Shown here piece after piece: positions 11,851 through 19,242 of a stretch of 64,000 nucleotides of DNA. Numbering within the stretch: the first letter of the stretch is position 1; each line of letters starts with the position of its first letter. Position numbers and translations under genes: made by a program. Under the pieces are notes generated by a model. That model made no database searches. It had not been told where the DNA came from and saw nothing but the letters and a program-made list of their open reading frames with translations. Origin of the DNA: JAWKHR01 sp041394725 (lineage in GTDB: Bacteria > Acidobacteriota > Vicinamibacteria > Vicinamibacterales > SCN-69-37); the NCBI GenBank assembly GCA_041394725.1, contig JAWKHR010000017.1, positions 1 to 64,000 of the forward strand, read 5' to 3'.

Positions 11851-12169
11851 ATGCTTGTCAGATGGACATGAAGGACGGTGAAGGCATGAAGGTCATGAAG
11901 GACACCGGCGCGTGTCCCTGACGGCACCTGGTGAGGCCGCTGCAGGATCGAGAGTCCGGCCGGGGGCTGCCCGGTTCCGGACTCTCGATCCTGCGTGCGG
12001 CCTCACTCAGGCAGCCGGCCGAATCGGCCGGCCGGGCGAGCTTCGCTCGCCTGCCGGCAGGGACACCTGTCAGACGCCGTCTGCCTTCATGGCCTTCAAT
12101 CCCTTCACACCCTTCATGTCCATCCAGACAAGCCGCACCGGCAGGCACTTCACGCCCTTCAACCCTTCA
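11840..12169. repeat. Composite palindromic intergenic element, copy B
   Basis: Same order of parts as copy A. The ends form the clearest terminal inverted repeat of the family: 11840-11874 and 12111-12146 share GCCTGCCGGTG, CTTGTC and GGACATGAAGG with only a few differences. Inside are TGAAGG-rich DNA, the link CGTGTCCCTGACGGCACCTG, the core hairpin (11933-12004), CCGGCCGAATCGGCCGG, the CGAGCTTCGCTCG hairpin and a CCTTCA-rich right arm. Outside the right repeat, further TTCAC units continue to 12169, where the complement of TTCA forms the TGA stop of the leftward gene. It fills the gap between the permease and that gene. Confidence 0.87.
11933..12004. repeat. Core hairpin of element B
   Basis: Arms 11933-11959 and 11977-12004 pair over 27-28 positions with one bulge or mismatch and a 17-base G-rich loop. 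Where copy A has GCCGTACGC in both arms, copy B has a C in place of the T on one arm and the matching G on the other, a compensatory change that keeps the stem paired. Confidence 0.87.
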
Positions 12170-14671
12170 CTCCCTCCCCGCCCGCGCGCGCTCCAGATAC
12201 ACCGCGCGCGCCCGATCGATCTCCGCGAGCATCGCGTCGCGCTCGGCATCCGACCGCCACGGGCCGCGCTCGACGCGTTCCCGGATTCCAAGGACGATGT
12301 CGGCGAGGTACTGCGCATCGGCGCGAGACACGTACGGCGGCTGGTTCTCCCGCGTGATGTAGACCGGACTGGTGTGGGCGAAGGCATAGCTGTCGCCGAC
12401 GGCTGACGAGGGAATGCCCGTGGCCTGGACGGCGATCCAGCCGCCGTTCGGAACGTCGACGTCGGCCTCGAACAAGGTACCGAGACTCATGTCCGGCGGC
12501 GGCTCGCGACCAGGCGGGTATCCTCCACGGTCGCGAACGACGACTTCCTGGGGGCGGCCGTTCAGGATCAGCTCCGCGTGGTCGACAGCGACACCCGAGG
12601 CCATTCGCACGCGCACCTTCACCGTCGCCGGCGCTCCCGCCGGCAGTCGCACTTCTTCCCCCGGCCCCTTCCCGTTCACCTCCAGGAACAGCAATGGTCC
12701 GGTCGTGGCAAACGTCCGGCCGGCCTTGACCGCGGCCATCCATGACTGCACTGTCAACGGACCGTCGACTCTCGCGTAGGTGCGATCGGTGCCGGGTGGC
12801 GGATCACGCCAGACGTCCGGGAAGTTGTCCGTACCGCCGGTCGCGGGTAGACGGAACCCCGCGTTGAGGAACCGGTAGTACATCTCGGTGGACGCCGCTT
12901 CATCCGAGTAGAGACTCGCGACATCATAGAAGTCACCCTTTCCCAGCGCGACATCCACCGGGATGAGCGACCCGACGACGCTCTGCGGATTCGTCGCCGA
13001 GGTGTACGGATGCATGAACCCCGCGATCCCGCCCTGCGCGCGCGCGCCGTCCAGGTAGGGCGTGTCGCTCGCCGGCTGCGCGTAGGGCGTGTTCGCGGCA
13101 CCGCCGATGAGCGGCAGGATGTACTGCTTCAGCCCCAGCATCCCGATGTGGCCGAGGCCGCCGCGGAACTCCTCGGAGAACTGCAGGAGGTGCGCCGGCG
13201 TCGAGAGCGGGTCGGGTTCGCCGGTCAGGTCGCCCCAGCGCCCCATGAGGCGCGTGCCGTCCATGTGGATCAGGACGTTCGTCACGTGCAGGTCCTCGGC
13301 CAGCGACTGCAGGAACAGCGACTCGTGCGTCAGGCCGAAGCGGCCCTGGTGCAGGTCGTGCGCGTGGGTGTCGCCCGAGTACCAGCCCATCGACGGCATG
13401 TCCACCGCGTGCTCGAGCCGCAGGACCGCGGTCGCCCCGAGACCAGGGTTCACGTGCAGGGTCGTCGTCGCCGGCAGGTACTCGAAGCCGTGCATCGCCT
13501 CGATGCGCACGTCGCCGGCCGGCACCGTGACCGTGAACTCCCCCGCCGTGTGAAAGTAGTGCGTCTCGGTCACCGCCATCACCCGCGCGAACCCGTCGTC
13601 GGGCGCGTAGGACCGGCCGTCGGCGCCCGTGACGGTGATGCGCGCGGGCAGCGGGTCGCCACCGTCGGCCGCCCGCACCTGCACCCGGACCGTGCCCGTC
13701 TCCACTGCCGCGCGGCGGCTCGTGATCCGGACCTGCCGCCACGACGACTCGGGCCCACCGCCGATCGGCGCGACGAAGAGCGTCATCGGGCCGGTGCGAT
13801 TCGAGACGAACGCGAACGACCGGCCGTCGGGTGACGGCCGCGCCGAGAACTCGCCCCCCGGGTCGTTGGTCACGACGACGCTGTTGCCGCCCGTCGCGGC
13901 GACGCGGGCGATGTCGTTGGACCCCATCTCGTCGGACCCGAACAGGAAGCCCGAGCCGTCGGGCAGCCACGCCGGCCGCATGCGGTACTCGGACTCCTCG
14001 TAGTGCACGAGCACGGGCTCGGCCGACCCGTCGAGAGGTTGCGTCCAGATGCCGCCGGTGCCGAGTCGGCCCCGCACCGGGCTGATGTAGGCGAGCGTGC
14101 GGCCGTCCGGCGAGACCGTGGGCTGGATCTGGTCGCCGGCGCCGGTCACCACCGGCGTCACCGATCGGTCGGCGAGCGACAGCCGGAAGATGTCGAACCC
14201 GCGATTCCGCGAGCTCACGAACAGCAGGCTCCGGCCGTCGGGCGTCCAGGCCGGCTCGCTCTCCACGCTGTCCCCGGTCGTGAGGCGCGTGACCGCGCCG
14301 CCACCGGCGGCCACCGTGCCGATGTCGAGGTTCCCGCCCGTGTCCACGGTGAACGCGACGGTCGCCCCGTCCGGGCTCCACACCGGCTCGAAGTAGTACC
14401 AGGGCCCCTGCGTCAGCGCGACCGCCTCGCCGCCGCGCGCGGGCACCTTCCAGATGTCGCCCTGCATCGAGAACGCGATCCACTGGCCATCGGGACTCCA
14501 GGCCGGTTCGGATGGCCCGGTCGTCACCTCGGGGAACAGGTGGCGCTCGACCCGGTCCGAGAATCCGAACCGGTTTGGCCCCGCCACGGTCGGCGCCACG
14601 AGGGCGACCCACAGCGCCGCGAGTGCTACGATCGCCGCGAATCCTCTGGAAGGTGACGTCCCGATGCGCAT
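12167..14671 (-). CDS. Exported PD40-propeller plus CehA/McbA-like metallohydrolase
   Basis: 834 residues. A signal peptide (RGFAAIVALAALWVALVAP) leads into TolB-like PD40 propeller repeats (EPAWSPDGQWIAFS, FEPVWSPDGATVAFT, EPAWTPDGRSLLFVS, QPTVSPDGRTLAYIS), then a PHP-like CehA/McbA metallohydrolase domain with GWYSGDTHAHDLH, whose HxH should bind metal, and ending with AFAHTSPVYI. CehA and McbA hydrolyse carbaryl-type esters, but this large exported family is mostly of unknown substrate. The chosen ATG 14671 has AGGAG just upstream; an alternative ATG is at 14683. Either start overlaps the divergent cyclophilin gene. The last stop codon is part of a repeat unit of element B. Confidence 0.8.
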   Translation of the reverse strand: MRIGTSPSRGFAAIVALAALWVALVAPTVAGPNRFGFSDRVERHLFPEVTTGPSEPAWSPDGQWIAFSMQGDIWKVPARGGEAVALTQGPWYYFEPVWSPDGATVAFTVDTGGNLDIGTVAAGGGAVTRLTTGDSVESEPAWTPDGRSLLFVSSRNRGFDIFRLSLADRSVTPVVTGAGDQIQPTVSPDGRTLAYISPVRGRLGTGGIWTQPLDGSAEPVLVHYEESEYRMRPAWLPDGSGFLFGSDEMGSNDIARVAATGGNSVVVTNDPGGEFSARPSPDGRSFAFVSNRTGPMTLFVAPIGGGPESSWRQVRITSRRAAVETGTVRVQVRAADGGDPLPARITVTGADGRSYAPDDGFARVMAVTETHYFHTAGEFTVTVPAGDVRIEAMHGFEYLPATTTLHVNPGLGATAVLRLEHAVDMPSMGWYSGDTHAHDLHQGRFGLTHESLFLQSLAEDLHVTNVLIHMDGTRLMGRWGDLTGEPDPLSTPAHLLQFSEEFRGGLGHIGMLGLKQYILPLIGGAANTPYAQPASDTPYLDGARAQGGIAGFMHPYTSATNPQSVVGSLIPVDVALGKGDFYDVASLYSDEAASTEMYYRFLNAGFRLPATGGTDNFPDVWRDPPPGTDRTYARVDGPLTVQSWMAAVKAGRTFATTGPLLFLEVNGKGPGEEVRLPAGAPATVKVRVRMASGVAVDHAELILNGRPQEVVVRDRGGYPPGREPPPDMSLGTLFEADVDVPNGGWIAVQATGIPSSAVGDSYAFAHTSPVYITRENQPPYVSRADAQYLADIVLGIRERVERGPWRSDAERDAMLAEIDRARAVYLERARAGRE
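14627..14632 (+). promoter_or_regulatory. Extended -10-like TGCTACGAT before the cyclophilin gene
   Basis: TGCTACGAT ends 31 bases before the ATG at 14664. It lies inside the first codons of the divergent metallohydrolase gene. The core matches the boxes at 5472 and 8141. Confidence 0.4.
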
Positions 14672-15308
14672 CCCGCTCCTCATGTCCCTCGCCGCACTGC
14701 TGGTCCTCGTGCCGCAGGACCGGGCCCTGCTGCGGCACCCCGACGCGCCGGCGTTCCGCGACAAGGCGCCCGACGTGAGCATTGTCCGTCTCGAGACCAC
14801 GAAGGGCAACGTGGAGATCGAGGTCACGCGCGCGTGGGCGCCGCTCGGCGCGGACCGGTTCGTCAACCTCGTCAAGCAGGGCTACTACGACGACAACAGG
14901 TTCTTCCGCGTCGAGCCGGGCTGGGTGCAGTGGGGCATCAACGGCGATCCGGCGATCGCGCAGGCGTGGCGGAACGCGACGTTCCCCGACGACCCGTTCG
15001 TGCAGTCGAACGTGCGCGGCACGGTCGCGTTCGCGTTCGCCGTGCCGGGCGGGCGCACCACGCAGGTCTACGTGAGCATGCGGGACAACTCGGCCTCGCA
15101 CGACCAGGAGCCGTTCGTCCCGTTCGGACGGGTCGTGCGCGGCATGGAGGTGTTCGAGCAGCTGAACGCCGAGCATGGCGCCGGGCCCGGCGGTATCCGC
15201 GCCGGCCGCCAGGACGCGTTTTTCTCGGGCGGCAACGCGTGGCTCGACCGCGAATTTCCCCGGCTCGACGCGATCCGCCGGGCCCTCGTCGTCCCGCCGG
15301 GGCGGTAG
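14664..15308 (+). CDS. Exported cyclophilin-type peptidyl-prolyl isomerase
   Basis: 214 residues. A short hydrophobic leader (MRIPLLMSLAALLVLVP) is followed by a cyclophilin domain: VRLETTKGNVEIEVTRAWAP, RFVNLVKQGYYDDNRFFRV, GTVAFAF and the closing FVPFGRVVRGMEVFEQL. It should catalyse cis-trans isomerisation of prolyl bonds during folding outside the cytoplasm. It is shorter at its start than cytosolic cyclophilins but otherwise complete. GGAAGGTGA precedes the ATG at a good distance. Its ATG and that of the divergent gene share the palindrome ATGCGCAT. A LysR gene follows 63 bases later under its own promoter-like box. Confidence 0.9.
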   Translation: MRIPLLMSLAALLVLVPQDRALLRHPDAPAFRDKAPDVSIVRLETTKGNVEIEVTRAWAPLGADRFVNLVKQGYYDDNRFFRVEPGWVQWGINGDPAIAQAWRNATFPDDPFVQSNVRGTVAFAFAVPGGRTTQVYVSMRDNSASHDQEPFVPFGRVVRGMEVFEQLNAEHGAGPGGIRAGRQDAFFSGGNAWLDREFPRLDAIRRALVVPPGR

Positions 15309-15350
15309 CGCGCGTCCTCGCGTCCGGACGCTGACCACCGGCGTTTCGTC

Positions 15351-15356
15351 TATCCT
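15351..15356 (+). promoter_or_regulatory. -10-like TATCCT before the LysR gene
   Basis: TATCCT lies 15 bases before the ATG at 15372, with GGAG between as Shine-Dalgarno. It implies a very short leader. No -35 box was recognised. Confidence 0.3.
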
Positions 15357-15371
15357 TGCACCGGAGCTTCC

Positions 15372-16352
15372 ATGGACCTGCTGCACCTCGAACACTTCCT
15401 CGCGGTCGTCGACGAAGGCACGTTCACCCGCGCTGCCGAGCGCCTGAACCGGACCCAGCCGGCGATCAGCCAGAGCATCCGTCGCCTCGAAGAGGAAGTC
15501 GGTTCGCCGCTCTTCGCGCGCGACATGCACGAGATCACGCTCACCGAGGCCGGCCGCCTGCTGGCCGACTACGCCCGGCGCCTGCTCGCGATGCGCGACG
15601 ACGCGGTGCGGCGGGTGACGGAACTGCGGATGCTCAAGGCGGGCCGCCTGCGCCTGGCCGCCCACGAGGCCGCGGCCGTGTACCTGCTGCCCGGCCCGAT
15701 GCGGCACTACCTGCAGACGTTCCCGAACATCAAGATCTCGATCCAGCGGAGCCGGCTCGCCGAGATTCCCCGCATGGTGATGGACCGCGAGGTGGACCTC
15801 GGCTTCGTCAAGGACGAACCCGCGTTCCACGAGCTGCACTCGGTCGAAGTGCACGCCGACGAGATGGTCATGATCGCGTCGCCGCAGCACCCGCTGGCCG
15901 CGCGCGGCACCGTGTCGGTCCGCGACCTCGGCGAGGAGTCGTTCGTCGTGCACCACCAGTGCGCGGCGACGGCCGACCGCATCCTCCAGCTCTTCGAGCA
16001 GCACGCGACGCCGTGCCGCGTGGTCGCCGAGCTCTGGAGCTTCGAGAACGTGAAGAGCTTCGTCCGCGAGGAGGTCGGGCTCGCGATCGTGCCCGGCATC
16101 ACCGTCCGGCGCGAGCTCGCCGACGGCGTGCTGGCACGTGTCCCGGTCGCCGAGCTGTCGATGCCGCGCCGCACGCTGATGGTCTACCGCGACCAGGGCT
16201 ACGTGTCGGACTCGGCGAGCGAGCTGATCAAGCTCGTCCGGACGTTCAACTGGGATCCGGCGCCGGAACCGGTCCGCGCCGGCGGCCGGGGCAAGGGGCA
16301 GAAACGCGGCGCCACGGCCACGTCACCGGGACGGACCACGTCATGGCACTGA
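15372..16352 (+). CDS. LysR family transcriptional regulator
   Basis: 326 residues, cytoplasmic. The N-terminal winged helix-turn-helix is typical (MDLLHLEHFLAVVDEGTFTR, then AAERLNRTQPAISQSIRRLEEEVG and LFARDMHEITLTEAGR). The substrate-binding domain follows with a second LysR lobe and a basic tail. The ligand is unknown. It is followed by, and overlaps by ten bases, the start of the aminopeptidase gene on the same strand; since LysR targets are usually divergent, that neighbour may simply be cotranscribed. GGAG lies six bases before the ATG. Confidence 0.92.
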   Translation: MDLLHLEHFLAVVDEGTFTRAAERLNRTQPAISQSIRRLEEEVGSPLFARDMHEITLTEAGRLLADYARRLLAMRDDAVRRVTELRMLKAGRLRLAAHEAAAVYLLPGPMRHYLQTFPNIKISIQRSRLAEIPRMVMDREVDLGFVKDEPAFHELHSVEVHADEMVMIASPQHPLAARGTVSVRDLGEESFVVHHQCAATADRILQLFEQHATPCRVVAELWSFENVKSFVREEVGLAIVPGITVRRELADGVLARVPVAELSMPRRTLMVYRDQGYVSDSASELIKLVRTFNWDPAPEPVRAGGRGKGQKRGATATSPGRTTSWH

Positions 16353-18051
16353 GCCGGTCGCGCGATCGGGTCCGCGCGGCCGCGGCCGCGCTGCTGGCCG
16401 CCACCGTCGTGGCGGCGCGTCCCGCGACGCCGGCCGCCGACACCTACCCGCGCCAGGCAGGCATCGACATCGAGCACTACGTGTTCCGGCTCGACCTCTC
16501 GGACACCCGGCCCGACATCACCGGCGAGGCGACCGTCACCGTGCGCTTCGTCCGGAACGACGTGACGGAGTGCTTCCTCGACCTCGCCTCGCCCGCCGAC
16601 GGCAAGGGCATGACCGTCGAGTCGGTCGAAGCGGCCGGCGCGCCCGTGCCGTTCCGCCACGAGGCCAGCCGCCTGCGGCTGACGCTCTCCCCCGCCCCGG
16701 CCGCGGGCGATCGCCGCGACGTGACGATCCGGTATCACGGCGTCCCAGCCAACGGCCTGCGGCTCATCCGCAACAAGTTCGGGGAGTGGAGCGCGTTCAG
16801 CGAGAACTGGCCGAACCGCGCGCGCGAGTGGCTGCCGATGGTGGACCATCCCTACGACAAGGCCACGAGCGAGTTCGTCGTCACGGCGCCGGTGGCCTAC
16901 CAGGTGGTCGCGAACGGCCTGCTGCAGGAGGAGGTCGACCTCGGCGACGGACGCCGGCTCACGCACTGGAAGCAGGGCGCGCCGATCGCGTCGTGGCTGA
17001 ACGCCATCGGCGTCGAGCAGTTCGCGGTCCACTACGCCGGGCGGGTGAAGGGCGTGGAGCTGTCGAGCTGGGTGGCGCACCAGGAGCGCGCGATCGGCCC
17101 GGCCTACTTCGAGGAACCCGCGCGTCGCGCGATCGAGTTCTACAGCGAGTTCGTCGGCCCGTACGCCTACGAGAAGCTGGCCAACGTCGCCGCCGCCGGC
17201 ATCAGCGGCGGCACCGAGCACGCGAGCGCGATCTTCTACGGCGAGAACGGCGTCCGCGACGCGCCCGCCACCACCCTCGTGGCGCACGAGGTCGCGCACC
17301 AGTGGTTCGGCGACGCCGTGACGGAGTCCGACTGGGACGACGTGTGGCTGAGCGAGGGGTTCGCCACGTACTTCACGCACCTCTACGTGGAGCACTACAC
17401 GGGCCGGGACGCCATGGTCGCCGGCCTGCGGCGCGACATCACGACGGTCGTCAACGCCGAGCGGAGCACGCCCGACACGCCGATCGTGCACCGCAACCTC
17501 GACACGAGCACGATGCGCGGCGTCCTGAACCGGTTCGTCTACCAGAAGGCCGGCTGGGTGCTGCACATGCTGCGCGGGCGGATCAGCCTCCGAGGCGTTC
17601 CGGACCGGGATCCGCGACTAGCTATGCGCGGCACGTGAACGCCAATGCGTCGAGCCTCGATTTTCAGCACGCGATGGAAGCGGCCTCGGGCCAGGACCTC
17701 GGCGCGTTCTTCGCGCAGTGGCTCCACCGGCCCGGCATCCCGAAGCTCGACGGCACCTGGACGTGGGACGCGACCGCGAAACAGGTGCGCGTCACCGTCC
17801 GCCAGACCGTGACCGACGGCGGACCGTTTCGCTTCCCGCTCGACGTTGGCGTGATCGGCACGGCCGGCACGGCGCCCCGCGTGACGACCGTCGAGGTGAC
17901 CGGCGAGACGCTGACGGCCACCATTCCGAGCGACGCCGCGCCGTCCGACGTCGTCCTCGACCCGGACACGTGGCTGCTGTTCGAGCGGGGGCCCGTTCGG
18001 GCGTGGGGACCGGGGAGGGCCTGGGGGCCGTGGGGGCCTGGGGGCCAATAG
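16343..18051 (+). pseudogene. M1 family zinc aminopeptidase, two frameshifts near 17588 and 17620
   Basis: Exported gluzincin aminopeptidase that trims N-terminal residues from peptides. The ATG at 16343 opens a signal peptide (RVRAAAAALLAATVVAARP). The M1 N-terminal beta domain is followed by GISGGTEHAS (equivalent of the GxMEN substrate-binding loop, here degenerate), HEVAHQWFGD (His 315, Glu 316, His 319) and WLSEGFATYF (third ligand Glu 338). After LHMLRGRI one extra base near 17588, and another near 17620, break the frame; removing both restores SEAFRTGIRD...YARHVNANASS and a normal C-terminal domain to the stop at 18051, about 568 residues. The last 18 codons run through a tandem TGGGGGCC-type repeat, giving an odd Gly/Pro/Trp tail. 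The C-terminal ERAP-like domain is absent. Confidence 0.83.
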
Positions 18052-18058
18052 GAAGGAT
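17994..18058. repeat. TGGGGGCC-type low-complexity tandem repeat at the M1 gene 3' end
   Basis: Repeated GTGGGGACCGGGGAGGGCC / TGGGGGCCG / TGGGGGCC units cover the last codons, the TAG stop and a few bases beyond. Related GGGGCA/CGTGGGG patches continue to about 18125. The repeat has been read into the protein as an AWGP-like tail. Confidence 0.6.
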
Positions 18059-18139
18059 CGCCGGGTCGGCGCGGCTTGTCCCGGGGGCATGGGGCACGTG
18101 GGGCGACGGGAGGACGTGGGGAGAGCGTCTGGCTTCCGA

Positions 18140-18430
18140 GGCCAGGCGCGGGCGTCAGATCGAGGGAGGCGCGGGAACGAGAGCCGGCCATGAGGCACAG
18201 GAGCCGGTTCTCGTTCCCGCGCCTCCTCGATCCTGACGGCCGGCCACAGGCCGGGCGGGCGAGCGTCGCTCGCCCGCCCGCGCCTGGCCGAGTCTCGGCG
18301 TGGCCGGCCTTCACGCCTTCAGAGCGTCATGATCTTCATGTCCATGAAGACACGCGCCGCGCCCGAAACACCCGCGGCGCCACGGCAAGCACCGCTCCAC
18401 GTCCTTCAGCCGTCCTTCACCCGTCCTTCA
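18140..18430. repeat. Composite palindromic intergenic element, copy C (divergent)
   Basis: Same plan as copies A and B with mostly different stem sequence. An outer 15-bp perfect pair (18140-18154 with 18275-18289) encloses the core hairpin (18151-18240) and a 13-bp perfect hairpin CGGGCGGGCGAGC-GTC-GCTCGCCCGCCCG (18252-18280), the counterpart of GGCGAGC-TTC-GCTCGCC in A and B. The right arm (18307-18430) carries CCTTCA and TTCATGTCCATGAAGACA units and ends at the TGA stop of the leftward gene. No left TGAAGG arm is visible; the region to its left (18059-18139) holds G-rich low-complexity DNA. It fills the gap between the M1 gene and the 18428 gene. Confidence 0.75.
18151..18240. repeat. Core hairpin of element C
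   Basis: Arms 18151-18188 and 18203-18240 pair over about 38 positions with two single-base bulges and little else unpaired; the loop is 14 bases. The stem contains GATCGAGG and GGCGCGGGAACGAGA, so it shares only GATCGAG with copies A and B. Confidence 0.82.
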
Positions 18431-19093
18431 GTCCTTCCCGTGGGCGACCACGATGATGTACGCGTGCGGGGATCCCTCGTCGAGGATCCACGGCGCGTTG
18501 GGGTCCTTGCCGTCCGCGCCGATGTCCGCGTTCGTCAGGTACGGCGCGTACATCATCACGTGCGGGACGTAGTGGATGACCTTCTCGCCGTTGAACACCC
18601 AGTTCTCGGCCGACAGCATGTAGGCCACGCCGGACCGGCGGGGTGCGCGGTAGCGGCCCGACCGGAATCCCGCGGCGACGCGCGCCTCGATCTCGGCTTC
18701 CGGCACGCCGGCGGCGCGCCAGGCGGCCTCGTCCAGCTTCACCGGCAGGATCGTCTCGGCGCCCTCGCGGTCCCAGCAGATCGGCTCCTGGGTGTCGGGA
18801 CGATCGTGGCTCACCAGGCAGTGCACCCCGCTCGTGCCCTCGCGCGCCTTCTCGTAGCCCTTCGGTCCGAGCACGTAGACCGTCGCTGACGGCCGCAGCG
18901 ACTCCGGCAGGGCCGAGAGCGCCAGGGCGATCTCCCCGTCGCGCGTCGCCGGTCGCGTGAACGTCGCCTGATCCCGAGCAAGGCCGGTTGCGCCTCGTGT
19001 GTCCGGCTCCCGGGCTCCCGCGCTCCCGACCGCAACAGCCGCCATCATCCCGGCGGCGACACCGCCCCCCCATCGTCGTGCAATTCTCCGCAT
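18428..19093 (-). CDS. Exported protein of unknown function
   Basis: 221 residues, not assigned to a family. An N-terminal signal peptide (GGGVAAGMMAAVAVGSAGA) predicts export. The mature part has two conserved-looking Cys (HCLVSHDRPD and EPICWDREG) and a region EKVIHYVPHVMMYAPYLTN. The gene has a strong Shine-Dalgarno (GGAGGT, 19100-19105 on the complement) and stands alone, divergent from the efflux-type operon. Its last two codons (Lys-Asp) and the TGA stop are formed by AAGGACTGAAGGAC repeat units of element C, so the 3' end is shared between gene and repeat. Composition matches its neighbours. Confidence 0.75.
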   Translation of the reverse strand: MRRIARRWGGGVAAGMMAAVAVGSAGAREPDTRGATGLARDQATFTRPATRDGEIALALSALPESLRPSATVYVLGPKGYEKAREGTSGVHCLVSHDRPDTQEPICWDREGAETILPVKLDEAAWRAAGVPEAEIEARVAAGFRSGRYRAPRRSGVAYMLSAENWVFNGEKVIHYVPHVMMYAPYLTNADIGADGKDPNAPWILDEGSPHAYIIVVAHGKD

Positions 19094-19200
19094 GCTGGCA
19101 CCTCCCGGGCGCGCACTTCGTTGTGCCGGTGAGTGCCGCCACTTGGCCGGACGGTTGCACGGTCACGTGTCTGGTCCCGGAACGGCCGACCGCGGGCCAC

Positions 19201-19206
19201 TAGAAT
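19201..19206 (+). promoter_or_regulatory. -10-like TAGAAT before the membrane-fusion/permease operon
   Basis: TAGAAT lies 36 bases upstream of the ATG at 19243 in otherwise GC-rich DNA, and probably drives the three coupled genes 19243-23038. No convincing -35 element. Confidence 0.4.
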
Positions 19207-19242
19207 GGCCGGGTGGGACCGGGGAGAGGGTGAATCACGGCG

